Positions 36,458 through 46,795 of a stretch of DNA of 64,000 nucleotides are shown here, piece after piece. The notes under the pieces are model-generated. The model did not search any database. It was not told where the DNA came from and saw nothing but the letters and a program-made list of their open reading frames with translations. The DNA comes from Shinella sumterensis (GTDB taxonomy: Bacteria; Pseudomonadota; Alphaproteobacteria; Rhizobiales; Rhizobiaceae), in assembly GCF_004514425.2 (NCBI RefSeq), contig NZ_MYFN02000009.1:1-64000 (forward strand). Direction: 5' to 3'. Position numbers and translations under genes: made by a program. Positions within the stretch are counted from its first letter, which is position 1. The number at the start of each line of letters is the position of its first letter.

Positions 36458-37834
36458 TCAATCGCGCGTCAGGGTGTCGAGAAAACTCTGGCACCAGTGA
36501 AAGATGTCGTTGGTTCGCAATTTTTCCATCATCGCCTGCCAGCGTTCCACGCGCGCGTCGCGTGGCATCGAGAGCGCAACTTCGAGCGCCGAGGCCATGG
36601 AATCGAGATCATATGGATTGACCAACAGCGCGCTGTCGAGTTCACGAGCGGCGCCGGCAAAGCGCGAAAGGATCAAAACGCCCGGGTCTTCCGGTCTCTG
36701 CGCCGCAACATATTCCTTTGCGACCAGATTCATGCCGTCACGCAAGGGCGTCACCAACCCGACCTTCGCAATGCGATATAGCCCGGCCAGGGATTGGCGA
36801 CCGAGAGACTGGTTTATATAGCGCACCGGTGACCAATCGACCGTGCCGAGTTCTCCGTTCACTCGGCCAGCCAATTCGGCGACCGCTTTTTGCATGGCCG
36901 CATATTCGGGCACGTTCGAACGTGATGTTGGCGTGACCTGCAACAGAGTTGTGCGCCCCATGCGCATGGTATTCATCTGCAGAAAACGATGAAATGCATC
37001 GATACGCTGAGTGATCCCTTTGGAATAATCGAGCCGATCGACGCCGATCACGAGATCGCTGCCACCAAGGCTTGCCTTTGTACGCGCAACCAGAGGGTCG
37101 TTCGCCGCGTCGCCTGCCACGCGCTCGAATTCCGCTGTATCAATGCTGATGGGAAAGGCACCGCAGCGGAACACTCTGCCATATGCGCGGCAAAGATCGT
37201 TGCCCAATAGCTCTCCGGCCCCCTCTCGACGCAGGCATTCGGCGAAATTGTCGAGATCGTATCGCGTGTGAAAGCCTACCAGATCATAAGACGAGAGCCC
37301 CCGCAGAATCACGTCGTAGACGGGCATGGCAAACAGGATGTCCGCCGGAGGCCAGGGAATATGAAGAAAAAAGCCGATCCTGTTGGCGCAACCGCGTATG
37401 CGCAATTCTTCCGCCAGCGGAATTAGGTGATAGTCGTGAACCCAGATGATATCATCAGGTTCGATCAACGGCATTAGCAGGTCCGCGAAGAGCCGGTTAA
37501 CCCGATAGTATCCAGACATCTCACTACGGGCGTATTCACTGAGGTCCAACCGACAATGAAAGGTCGGCCACAAAACCCGATTGGCAAAGCCATTGTAGTA
37601 TTCGGCTATATCTTTCTTCGTCAGATCCGTGAGCGCGTACTCAATGTTGCCGATCCGCTGGCTCGAAAGCGGGGGTATATAAGTCTCCGCGCTCTGTTTG
37701 CCCGACCATCCCATCCAGAGACCATTATGTTTCTGCAGCGCTGAATGGAGCGCTATCGCAAGTCCACCTGGCGGAGGATTGCCGTTCTTGTCCGGTAGCG
37801 GGACCCGGTTTGAGACAACGATGAGCCGGCTCAT
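36458..37834 (-). CDS. otsA: Trehalose-6-phosphate synthase
   Basis: 458 residues of the GT20 family. It begins SRLIVVSNRVPLP, with PPGGLAIAL close by, and has WPTFHCR, WVHDYHLIPLAEELR, FFLHIPWPP, the RLDYSKGI motif, and TPLRDGMNLVAKEYVA. It joins glucose from UDP- or GDP-glucose to glucose-6-phosphate. Length is normal and all listed motifs are intact. The gene start overlaps the otsB stop (ATGA), so otsB-otsA is a translationally coupled operon. Trehalose is a heat, desiccation and osmotic protectant, in keeping with the surrounding genes. Confidence 0.95.
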   Translation of the reverse strand: MSRLIVVSNRVPLPDKNGNPPPGGLAIALHSALQKHNGLWMGWSGKQSAETYIPPLSSQRIGNIEYALTDLTKKDIAEYYNGFANRVLWPTFHCRLDLSEYARSEMSGYYRVNRLFADLLMPLIEPDDIIWVHDYHLIPLAEELRIRGCANRIGFFLHIPWPPADILFAMPVYDVILRGLSSYDLVGFHTRYDLDNFAECLRREGAGELLGNDLCRAYGRVFRCGAFPISIDTAEFERVAGDAANDPLVARTKASLGGSDLVIGVDRLDYSKGITQRIDAFHRFLQMNTMRMGRTTLLQVTPTSRSNVPEYAAMQKAVAELAGRVNGELGTVDWSPVRYINQSLGRQSLAGLYRIAKVGLVTPLRDGMNLVAKEYVAAQRPEDPGVLILSRFAGAARELDSALLVNPYDLDSMASALEVALSMPRDARVERWQAMMEKLRTNDIFHWCQSFLDTLTRD

Positions 37835-38580
37835 CTCGAAGTTCCCTGACTGCCGAGCCTTGAGCAGGCAATAGAGCCCAGACGAGAACGCAAGTCGGCG
37901 GGAGAGTGCAATACGGTATCGGCCGACGTAATACCTGGTTCGCTGCCAACCCGGATTGCCGCGCCGCCCCCTTGTTTAGCTGCGACGAACATATCTTCGT
38001 CCGTAAGGTCATCACCAATTGCTATAGGCAGTCGGCCCGAAAACTCCGCGGTCTCCATGAAACTTTTGAGCGCATCGCCTTTATTTGCCTTTGCTGGCCG
38101 CAGTTCGATCAGCATCTTGCCACGTTGGACGTACCAGTCATCACCGGCTACGCGCCGAGCCTCTTCCATCAACGCTTCTACTGCGTGTTGCGCTGCGGGT
38201 ACCAGGCGATAGTGGAGCGCCACAGCGGCGCCCTTATCCTCGAAGATCACCTTTTCCGGCTCTGGCCGCCGCAACCTGAGCAGAGCTTTTGCCTTATTGA
38301 AGGGCTCTGATGACGCGGTCCCGTATCGGGTTCCATCCGCGAACCGCATCTCCGCGCCGTGAAGGCCGGCAACGGCAAAGCGTTGGGGGGCAAAAAACGC
38401 GTCAACCGTCGCGATACTACGTCCGGTCACCAGCGCAAGTGATCCACCCAGATATCGGGATAGCGCAGCCAGATCGCGGCCGAGATCGTCGGGCACAGCA
38501 ACTGCCCCCGGCGTCGGTGCGATATCCAGAAGCGTACCGTCGATATCCAGAAACAGCGCGAAGCGCTCCGGCGAGGTCAT
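37831..38580 (-). CDS. otsB: Trehalose-6-phosphate phosphatase
   Basis: 249 residues from the ATG at 38580, with GAAGGG upstream; the frame stays open to an ATG at 38652, a possible alternative. HAD-superfamily motifs are FLDIDGTLLDIAP (nucleophile DxD), LVTGRS, KGDALKSF and IGDDLTDEDMF, as in OtsB. It removes phosphate from trehalose-6-phosphate. It precedes otsA in the same operon, and the upstream region contains a CIRCE-like operator and a heat-shock-type promoter. Confidence 0.93.
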   Translation of the reverse strand: MTSPERFALFLDIDGTLLDIAPTPGAVAVPDDLGRDLAALSRYLGGSLALVTGRSIATVDAFFAPQRFAVAGLHGAEMRFADGTRYGTASSEPFNKAKALLRLRRPEPEKVIFEDKGAAVALHYRLVPAAQHAVEALMEEARRVAGDDWYVQRGKMLIELRPAKANKGDALKSFMETAEFSGRLPIAIGDDLTDEDMFVAAKQGGGAAIRVGSEPGITSADTVLHSPADLRSRLGSIACSRLGSQGTSR

Positions 38581-38679
38581 GAGCCCTTCAAGTGGATCGG
38601 GCTGCTTTTTGCAAACAGCACCCGAAGGACCTGTCATGTGTGTCACGCACATCTTTCTCGTCCTCTTCTGTGGCGCGAA

Positions 38680-38709
38680 AGATGTAAGCGGCGTTTTGGC
38701 GCGTTCAAT
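38680..38709 (-). promoter_or_regulatory. Candidate RpoH-type promoter for otsBA
   Basis: Leftwards, a TTGAACG -35 (about 38703-38709) and CTTACATCT -10 (about 38680-38688) are separated by 14 bases, similar to the RpoH consensus spacing. It lies between the CIRCE-like repeat and otsB. Confidence 0.4.
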
Positions 38710-38715
38710 ATCGCT

Positions 38716-38742
38716 CTGGCACTCCCCCTACCAGAGTGCCAA
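38716..38742. promoter_or_regulatory. CIRCE-like operator between otsBA and the glycosyltransferase
   Basis: CTGGCACTC at 38716-38724, a 9-base spacer, and GAGTGCCAA at 38734-38742. The CIRCE consensus is TTAGCACTC-N9-GAGTGCTAA; here the third base pair is G/C in place of A/T on both arms, so the palindrome is preserved. CIRCE is bound by the heat-shock repressor HrcA. It sits between two divergent heat-shock-type promoters, so it could control both trehalose and glucan genes. Confidence 0.72.
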
Positions 38743-38759
38743 AAAATTATACCGCCTCT

Positions 38760-38789
38760 CTTGAAGCGAGCCCACCGCTTCCCAAATCT
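38760..38789 (+). promoter_or_regulatory. Candidate RpoH-type promoter for the glycosyltransferase operon
   Basis: CTTGAAG (38760-38766), 14 bases, then CCCAAATCT (38781-38789) matches the heat-shock sigma pattern CTTGAA-N14-CCCCATNT well. It begins 17 bases after the CIRCE-like repeat. The remaining 260 bases to the glycosyltransferase start contain no convincing gene and would be a long leader. Confidence 0.5.
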
Positions 38790-39048
38790 TCATCGGCTTC
38801 GCAAATTGCGAAGTGTTCATAACGTTGTTGTCATTGATCGGAAGGAGCGTTTGCGAACGTATCCGCCTGAGCCTTGTTGGCATGTTTTAATGGCGGTGCG
38901 ACAGTGCGGGCGCAACGGCCCGACTGGTAGCATGCAAAATCTCCCGAAGAAAATGGCTTGGGGTGGCCTCAAAGGTGCCCGGATCGAAGATCGCAAATAA
39001 CGGTCTTTGATGTTCATGTCCGAACTTCGCTTCTTAAAGGAGGTTTTG

Positions 39049-40155
39049 ATGAAAATCGCACAAATCGCACCCCTTGCCGAACGAGTTCCGCCAAAGCTCT
39101 ATGGCGGAACGGAGCGCATCGTCTCCTATCTGACAGAAGAACTCGTTCGTCAGGGGCATGATGTCACGCTGTTTGCCAGCGGTGATTCCATTACATCCGC
39201 CAAGCTCGTGCGGTGTTCGAATTTGGCCCTAAGGCTTAACCCCGCCGTTCAAGACCCTATCCCCTATCACGTCATGATGCTGGAAGAAGTGCGCAAGCGC
39301 GCCGACGAGTTCGACGTCCTGCATTTTCATATCGATCTTCTGCATTTCCCGCTGATCAGCCCATTCGCTGGCAAGACAGTCACCACGCTGCACGGACGGC
39401 TGGACTTGCCTGATCTCAAACCTTTCTACGCTTCTTTTCCGGACGTGCCGCTGGTCTCGATTTCCAACGATCAGCGCCGGCCCATGCCCCCGGTCAACTG
39501 GGCAGGTACCGTGTATCATGGGCTGACCTCGGACGTCTTGCCGTTCACCCAAAAGCCTAAGGGCGACTACCTCGCTTTCCTGGGACGCATTTCACCAGAG
39601 AAACGCCCGGACCGGGCGATCGAGATCGCCGCGCGCACCGGCATGAAGCTGAAGATTGCCGCCAAAGTCGACAAGGCCGATGAGGCCTACTGGCAAAAGG
39701 AAATCGCGCCCATGATCGAAAAGCACAAGAATGTCGAATATATCGGCGAGATCAATGAGACGCAGAAAGCTGACTTCCTCGGAAATGCGCAAGCACTTCT
39801 GTTCCCGATAGACTGGCCCGAGCCTTTCGGTCTCGTCATGATCGAGGCCATGGCCTGCGGTACGCCGGTCATTGCGTTTGAATGCGGCTCGGTACCCGAA
39901 GTCATCGACGACAATGTATCCGGCTTTATCGTCAACGATATTGATGAAGCCGTGGATGCCGTCGGCAAACTCGATCAGCTCGACCGCAAGACTGTCCGCA
40001 ACACGTTCGACAAGCGTTTCACTGCACGGAGGATGGCCAATGACTATGTCGACATCTACCGCTCACTCGTCAACAGATACAACAACGTCGGACAAATGCC
40101 GCTTCATGCTGCCAATGGAAATGCTGCCACCTTTGCCATCGGCGACACAGCCTGA
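39049..40155 (+). CDS. GT4-family glycosyltransferase
   Basis: 368 residues from the ATG at 39049, with a strong AAAGGAGG site. GT-B fold: N-terminal APLAERVPPKLYGGTERIVSYL and HGRLDLPDL; C-terminal FLGRISPEKRPDRAIEIA and the nucleotide-sugar segment FPIDWPEPFGLVMIEAMACGTPVIA. Proteins of this kind transfer a hexose from an activated donor; the acceptor is not known. It is followed 27 bases later by a glycogen-debranching-type enzyme, so a role in glucan or compatible-solute metabolism is likely. Confidence 0.85.
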   Translation: MKIAQIAPLAERVPPKLYGGTERIVSYLTEELVRQGHDVTLFASGDSITSAKLVRCSNLALRLNPAVQDPIPYHVMMLEEVRKRADEFDVLHFHIDLLHFPLISPFAGKTVTTLHGRLDLPDLKPFYASFPDVPLVSISNDQRRPMPPVNWAGTVYHGLTSDVLPFTQKPKGDYLAFLGRISPEKRPDRAIEIAARTGMKLKIAAKVDKADEAYWQKEIAPMIEKHKNVEYIGEINETQKADFLGNAQALLFPIDWPEPFGLVMIEAMACGTPVIAFECGSVPEVIDDNVSGFIVNDIDEAVDAVGKLDQLDRKTVRNTFDKRFTARRMANDYVDIYRSLVNRYNNVGQMPLHAANGNAATFAIGDTA

Positions 40156-40182
40156 CCCTCGTCTGATAAAGGATTTTCAGCC

Positions 40183-42396
40183 GTGGATTCCGCGTTAACA
40201 TTGACCGACAGAAAGGAGCCGGCCTACGCCGGCTCCGACACCAAGCCGACGAGCGGCGTTCCCGAGGCCGCGATCCGCTATGAACGCGGTTCGCGAACAC
40301 TGAAACACGGCGACACATTCGCCGTGTTTGACAATAATGGTGATGCAGTTTCGTGGCCAGGCAACCCGGAGGGTGTGTTCCATCGGGATACGCGGCACCT
40401 GTCCTATCTCAGCCTGACCATCAACGGGCTCCATCCGTTGCTGCTTTCTTCGACATTGCGTGACGACAACGCTACGCTGAACTGCGATCTCACCAATCCT
40501 GACATTGTCATCGAGCCTGATGGCGACACGCTTCGCCACGACTTGCTACACATACGGCGGACACGGTTTCTTCTAAACGGAGTCTGCTACGAACGGCTTC
40601 TGCTGCGCAATTTCGATGACCGGGAACGCACGGTCCGTCTCGATATTGCATTTGCGGCCGATTTCGCCGACCTGTTCGAAATACGGGGCAAGCCCCGCGC
40701 GAAGCGCGGGCAATCGGCCCAGCCTGAGGTGGAGGCTGATCGCGTCCGCCTTTCCTATCTCGGTCTCGATGGACGAACACGTGCAACGATTCTGCGTTTC
40801 GACCCCGAACCCTCTTCAATTGCAGGAGATCATGCCCGTTATCAGATTACCCTTGGGCCACGTGAAGCCCGCTCGCTCTTCATCGAGATTATCTGTGACG
40901 AGCGCAGTGAAGAGAAAACGCCACCCCGAAAGACATTTTTCTCCGCACTGCGTCGGGCGCGTCGGGCTCTGCGACGCTCGTCGGCTCGTGCCGCCTCGGT
41001 GGTGACCTCCAACGAAATTTTCAATGAAGCCGCCCGCCGCAGCGTCGCGGACCTCTATATGCTCATGACCGACACGCCCGAAGGCCCGTACCCCTATGCC
41101 GGCATCCCCTGGTTCAGCACAGTCTTTGGTCGCGATGCGCTGATAACCGCCCTGGAGACACTTTGGCTCGACCCGGCAATCGCCCTTGGCGTCCTTAAGC
41201 ATCTCGCCGCCAACCAGGCAGTTGACTTCAACCCTGAAGCCGACGCCGAACCAGGCAAGATCCTCCACGAGATGCGCTTCGGCGAGATGGCGGAACTCGG
41301 TGAAGTTCCCTTCCGTCGCTATTACGGCAGCATCGATTCGACCCCGCTTTTTGTCATGCTGGCGGGCGCCTATCTTCAAAGGACAGGTGACGTCGAAACC
41401 TTACGTGGCCTATGGCCCCATATACGCGCTGCGCTGAACTGGATTACCCGGTTTGGAGACCGGGATGGTGACGGCTTCGTTGAATATGGTGCCCGCACCG
41501 GGAAGGGCCTGGCCAATCAGGGTTGGAAGGACAGCCACGACTCCGTGTTCCACAAGGACGGCAGGCTTGCGACGGGACCGATCGCTCTGACGGAGGTGCA
41601 GGCCTATGTATATGGTGCCTGGCGGGCGGCCGCGATCATTGCCCGGCAGCTGGGTAAGGACGATGACGCCTTGAGTTTCGACCGAATGGCCGAGACATTG
41701 CGCATCTCCTTCGACAAAGCGTTCTTTGACGAAGAACTGCAAACCTATATCCTGGCCCTCGACGGCGAGAAAAATCCTTGCCGTGTCCGCTCGTCGAATG
41801 CCGGTCATGCGCTGTTCACGGGGATTGCTTTCCCGGAACGCGCCGAGAAGGTCGTCCGAACCCTGATGGCGCAGTCATCTTTCTGTGGCTGGGGTGTGCG
41901 CACTATTGCCGCCTCCGAGGCACGCTACAATCCGATGAGCTATCACAACGGATCGGTCTGGCCGCATGATAATGCGCTGATCGCCGCCGGTTTCGTGCGG
42001 TACGGCTATCGGGCCGAGGCAGCACGCATCTTCGAAGCATTGTTTGCCGCATCGACCTATATCGATCTCAGACGGCTGCCCGAGCTTTACTGCGGCTTCG
42101 TTCGCCAGCGCGGAAAAGGGCCTACGTTCTATCCCGTCTCGTGCATCCCGCAAGCTTGGGCCGCGGCGGCGCCGCTCTTCCTGCTGGCGACAGTGATCGG
42201 TCTCGGTTTCGATCCACGTGCCTGCCAATTGACGCTGAACCAGCCTGTACTGCCATCTTTCACTGATGAAGTTGTGCTTCGAGACCTGCGGCTCGGTTCG
42301 GCATCGGTGGATATCGCTTTGCGCGGTACCCAATCGAAGGTGGTCGTTGACGTTCTCGAACGAAAGGGAGAGATCAAGGTGTTGACGACCAACTGA
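40183..42396 (+). CDS. Amylo-alpha-1,6-glucosidase-like (glycogen debranching type) protein
   Basis: 737 residues, starting with GTG. An N-terminal beta domain (about 35-260; FAVFDNNGDAVSWPGNPEGV, FHRDTRHLSYLSLTING) is the bacterial glycogen-debranching N domain. The C-terminal alpha/alpha barrel has AGIPWFSTVFGRDALITALE, GLANQGWKDSHDSVFHKDG and YNPMSYHNGSVWPHDNALIA, as in GH133/GDE_C and related trehalase-fold enzymes. It probably hydrolyses alpha-1,6 or related linkages in storage glucan. It pairs with the upstream glycosyltransferase and may feed sugars to trehalose synthesis during stress. Confidence 0.85.
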   Translation: MDSALTLTDRKEPAYAGSDTKPTSGVPEAAIRYERGSRTLKHGDTFAVFDNNGDAVSWPGNPEGVFHRDTRHLSYLSLTINGLHPLLLSSTLRDDNATLNCDLTNPDIVIEPDGDTLRHDLLHIRRTRFLLNGVCYERLLLRNFDDRERTVRLDIAFAADFADLFEIRGKPRAKRGQSAQPEVEADRVRLSYLGLDGRTRATILRFDPEPSSIAGDHARYQITLGPREARSLFIEIICDERSEEKTPPRKTFFSALRRARRALRRSSARAASVVTSNEIFNEAARRSVADLYMLMTDTPEGPYPYAGIPWFSTVFGRDALITALETLWLDPAIALGVLKHLAANQAVDFNPEADAEPGKILHEMRFGEMAELGEVPFRRYYGSIDSTPLFVMLAGAYLQRTGDVETLRGLWPHIRAALNWITRFGDRDGDGFVEYGARTGKGLANQGWKDSHDSVFHKDGRLATGPIALTEVQAYVYGAWRAAAIIARQLGKDDDALSFDRMAETLRISFDKAFFDEELQTYILALDGEKNPCRVRSSNAGHALFTGIAFPERAEKVVRTLMAQSSFCGWGVRTIAASEARYNPMSYHNGSVWPHDNALIAAGFVRYGYRAEAARIFEALFAASTYIDLRRLPELYCGFVRQRGKGPTFYPVSCIPQAWAAAAPLFLLATVIGLGFDPRACQLTLNQPVLPSFTDEVVLRDLRLGSASVDIALRGTQSKVVVDVLERKGEIKVLTTN

Positions 42397-42586
42397 GAGC
42401 TTTGGCAGAACCGCCGCGGCCTTGGGCTCGAAAACGCTCACAGATTTGTGCTTGGAGGCTCGGCCCGTAAACCAAGATCAACGTTTCATGCTTTTGCGGC
42501 GGAGTTCGGCTTTAGGTCGAAAAAGGCTCTCGCCCAAGAAGCCGCGCTCTACGCCATCCTTTCCACACGAACAGGAGGAAGTGTTG

Positions 42587-42808
42587 ATGCCGATGACACG
42601 TGAAGAAGTTGAAGCCGTTCTGGGTCCGGTCGATGACGTGCTTGTCGCCGATCTTATTTCGACCGGTGCATCAGCCGAAGAGCTCAGGGAGGCGTGGGCA
42701 TGGTTCAACAGCGATGAAGCGCTGATTGGAGCCGGTCGCCCTCTTCCCGGCTCACGAATCGGCGAATTGATCGACATGCTTGACGAAAGGGAAGATGACG
42801 GCGCCTGA
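42587..42808 (+). CDS. Small acidic conserved hypothetical protein
   Basis: 73 residues from the ATG at 42587 with an excellent AGGAGGAA site. MPMTREEVEAVLGPVDDVLV, ISTGASAEELREAWAWFNSD and a conserved-looking GRPLPGSRIGELIDMLDE tail. I do not recognise a named family. It looks fully translated, is about 190 bases after the debranching gene on the same strand and lies among heat-responsive genes. Confidence 0.6.
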   Translation: MPMTREEVEAVLGPVDDVLVADLISTGASAEELREAWAWFNSDEALIGAGRPLPGSRIGELIDMLDEREDDGA

Positions 42809-42873
42809 GTGGCGACCGTTGCGTCTACCAGGCCAAGTCGCCGCGGCACGGGTCGCCGCGGCGATCTTCTTGT

Positions 42874-43152
42874 TCATTGGATCGAAATGACCCCGTCTAC
42901 AGCTACCCAGTCCGACGGTTCAATCAGATGGTTGTGGGCAACTCGCACCGAATGGAGCGGTCCTTGTAGCGTTTCTGACCAGAAATCCAAGAAAGCGCGG
43001 AGTTCCGGAAAGTGCGGCGCCAGATCATAATCTTGCCAGACATAGAGTTGCAAAAGGCCGGGATGGTCTGGCATCCGATAATGGATCTCCGCCGTCGTCA
43101 AACCATAACCTTCCATCTGCATCAGGAATTCCCGGCTGACTTTCGAAATCAC
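42874..43152 (-). CDS. usg-family protein
   Basis: 92 residues. FLMQMEGYGLTTAEIHYRMP then DHPGLLQLYVWQDYDLAP and FPELRAFLDFW-x-x-x-LQGPLHSVR match the Usg protein family, a small conserved alphaproteobacterial family. Function is unknown. It is followed on the same strand's upstream side by another small gene at 43168, 15 bases away, forming a leftward pair divergent from groESL. Confidence 0.8.
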   Translation of the reverse strand: MISKVSREFLMQMEGYGLTTAEIHYRMPDHPGLLQLYVWQDYDLAPHFPELRAFLDFWSETLQGPLHSVRVAHNHLIEPSDWVAVDGVISIQ

Positions 43153-43167
43153 TTTCTTCCATCCTCT

Positions 43168-43521
43168 TTAGACATGCATGTCTACGCCATGCTTTTTGTC
43201 GCCTCTCGCGCCCTGCAGTCGAGCCCCGCACGGTCGCGCCTGTGCGTCCAGCCGCTGCAGCGCCTCCATAATGACGTCAAATGGGATTGGCTCAGGTGAG
43301 CCGGGTCGCTGTCGAAGCGCCGGGTTTGACTCGATAGCACAGGCATCGGAAACCCACGCCGCCAGAATCGCCCGTTTCTCATCCCGATCCAGTATCCGGC
43401 TTTTTAACACCTCGTTGGGATGAGAAAAATACTGCGCCGGTGACAACAACCGATCAAGATCCGGGTCTGTTGCGGACTGCAGCGATGACGGAATGCCCGT
43501 CAATTGCTTTCGCTTTTCCAT
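43168..43521 (-). CDS. Conserved hypothetical protein, homologue of the C-terminal domain at 34324-35076
   Basis: 117 residues. LLSPAQYFSHPNEVLKSRIL then DRDEKRAILAAWVSDACAIE and DVIMEALQRLD aligns with the C-terminal half of the NDUFS4-like fusion at 34324-35076 (FAPMDVVRDPALSLDAKRSI, LMNWAWTEYLA). It forms a leftward pair with the usg-family gene and starts 334 bases from groES. Function unknown; repeated association with heat-shock genes suggests a stress role. Confidence 0.65.
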   Translation of the reverse strand: MEKRKQLTGIPSSLQSATDPDLDRLLSPAQYFSHPNEVLKSRILDRDEKRAILAAWVSDACAIESNPALRQRPGSPEPIPFDVIMEALQRLDAQARPCGARLQGARGDKKHGVDMHV

Positions 43522-43676
43522 CGATATTCTCCATCCAACACAACATTCTCACAAATATCAGTGACGGATTTGCGGAGCACATACCCCGCCGGAAAAGTGA
43601 TTTTGGTATTTTCTTGAGGTGATTCAAGACAGAACGACACTCGTCGGAACAGAAATATCGTCAGAATTTCAGTGCC

Positions 43677-43703
43677 GTAGCACTTCGTGCCTCAGAGTGC
43701 TGA
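43677..43703. promoter_or_regulatory. CIRCE operator upstream of groESL
   Basis: GTAGCACTT at 43677-43685, a 9-base spacer and GAGTGCTGA at 43695-43703, a good match to TTAGCACTC-N9-GAGTGCTAA, the HrcA site. It lies 151 bases before groES and just ahead of a heat-shock-type promoter. Confidence 0.8.
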
Positions 43704-43720
43704 TTTTTTTAACTCACCCT

Positions 43721-43750
43721 CTTGAAAAGATAAATTGGCGAACCCAGCTC
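43721..43750 (+). promoter_or_regulatory. Candidate RpoH-type promoter of groESL
   Basis: CTTGAAA at 43721-43727, 14 bases, then ACCCAGCTC at 43742-43750. The -35 matches the heat-shock consensus; the -10 is less perfect. Placement directly after the CIRCE element parallels the promoter at 38760, suggesting dual HrcA and RpoH control. Confidence 0.5.
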
Positions 43751-43854
43751 ATTTTCCGCGCATTGCCGAAAGGGATGCGCAAGCCCCGCTCCGGACCAAC
43801 CGGTTCGGAGCGGAGGAACCTCTCTTTAATCTGTTTGTCCTGAAGGAGAACGAT

Positions 43855-44169
43855 ATGACGTTCCGTCCACTACATGACCGCATTCTGGTCCGCCGCATTG
43901 AGGCTGAAGAAAAGACCAGGGGCGGTATCATCATTCCTGACACCGCCAAGGAAAAGCCGCAGGAGGGCGAGGTCATCGCCGTCGGCCCCGGCGCCCGCAA
44001 CGAATCTGGCCAGATCCAGGCACTCGACGTCAAGCCCGGTGACCGCATCCTGTTCGGCAAATGGTCCGGCACCGAGATCAAGATCAACGGCGAAGACCTG
44101 CTGATCATGAAGGAAAGCGATGTCATGGGCATCATTGAAGCCCAGGCCGAGCAAAGACAGGCCGCCTGA
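43855..44169 (+). CDS. groES: GroES co-chaperonin
   Basis: 104 residues from the ATG at 43855 with AAGGAGAA upstream. [20 protein letters not shown] then [22 protein letters not shown] (mobile loop) and [21 protein letters not shown] are canonical. It caps the GroEL ring. It is 54 bases before groEL in the usual bicistronic operon, controlled by CIRCE and a heat-shock promoter. Rhizobia often have several groESL copies; this one sits among other stress genes. Confidence 0.97.
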   Translation: MTFRPLHDRILVRRIEAEEKTRGGIIIPDTAKEKPQEGEVIAVGPGARNESGQIQALDVKPGDRILFGKWSGTEIKINGEDLLIMKESDVMGIIEAQAEQRQAA

Positions 44170-44211
44170 GCCATCCACCCTACGTTCATCAGTCAGATAG
44201 CTGCCTATTGA

Positions 44212-45852
<1,641 letters not shown>

Positions 45853-45863
45853 AGCGATCATGG

Positions 45864-45895
45864 GTGGTCCGCCGCACCTGCAGGAGGCGGGCCAC
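45864..45895 (+). terminator. Terminator-like hairpin after groEL
   Basis: GTGGTCCGCC at 45864-45873 and GGCGGGCCAC at 45886-45895 form a 10-bp stem with one G-U pair, 12 bases after the groEL stop. No T-tract follows. Confidence 0.55.
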
Positions 45896-45998
45896 CTCAC
45901 AACGTTCGGCCGGAATAAAAGGAACTAGGCCGCGTCCCCATAAACGGGGTTCATGTAGCGCGCGGATTATGATTCACTCGCCTTGAAGGGAGATCGTC

Positions 45999-46795
45999 AT
46001 GCGCCGTCACGAACTGAGCGACGAAGAATGGGCTGTCATCGAACCTCTGCTTCCGACCAACAGCCGTGGAGTGAAACGCGTTGATGATCGCCGGGTAATC
46101 AATGGTATCCTTTGGCGGTTTAGGACGGGTTCGTCCTGGCGCGATGTGCCGGAGCGCTATGGCCCGCGAACGACGCTCTACAATCGCTTCTCTCGCTGGC
46201 GACAGGCAGGTGTCTGGGATCAACTTCTTGATGCCGTGTCAAAGCGTTATGCGGGTGACATCGTGATGATCGACAGCTCCTGCGTTCGCGTTCACCAGCA
46301 CGGTGCCAACGCTAAAAAGGGGGCTCTGCCGATCCTTGCATGGGACGTTCCCGTGGCGGCCTGACCACCAAAATCCATGCGCTCGTCGATGCCGATGGAC
46401 GGCCTGTTCGGCTGGAGTTGACTGCAGGCCAAGCTGCCGACGCCCCCATGGCCGAAAGGTTGCTGAGCGGGTTGCAGCCTGGTGCGACGCTTCTTGCGGA
46501 CAAGGCTTATGACACCGATGCGATCCGTCACTTTGCCAAGCAACGGAAATGCTGGGCAAACATCCCTGCCAAGGCCAACCGCAAACAGACCTTCAGCTTC
46601 AGCCGCTGGGTGTATCGCCAGCGCAACCAGGTCGAGCGCTTTTTCAATCGTATCAAGCAGATGCGCGGCCTTGCCACACGATATGACCGCCGGGCCGACA
46701 ACTACTTGGCAGCACTCAAGCTCGCAGCGACAAGGATATGGATTGACAATCGGACGATCTGGAATACACCGGTCATTGCCTTCAATCGCGTATAG
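45999..46795 (+). pseudogene. IS5-family (IS427-like) transposase in two frames, right end lost
   Basis: Frame one (45999-46364) gives MRRHELSDEEWAVIEPLLP, RFRTGSSWRDVPERYG and MIDSSCVRVHQHGANAKKG (first D). Frame two (through 46340-46795) gives GRSRGGLTTKIHALVDADG, LLADKAYDTDAIR (second D) and RNQVERFFNRIKQMRGLATR (E). The switch is minus one at TAAAAAGGGGG near 46313-46323, where IS427 members often use programmed frameshifting, so the split itself may be normal. After LAATRIW (about 46742) the usual C-terminus is replaced by sequence that also reads as the end of a leftward defence gene, so the IS right end is missing. Confidence 0.75.

Noticed and set aside
36350-36781. A rightward frame overlapping the otsA 3' end with a good GGAG-ATG
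   Set aside because: The translation has no recognisable family and lies opposite otsA. The ribosome-site match is probably chance.
46292-46741. The left part of the long leftward frame continuing from the Mokosh third gene
   Set aside because: This stretch is antisense to the IS5 transposase; only the part from about 46742-46800 up to 47278 can be the original gene.
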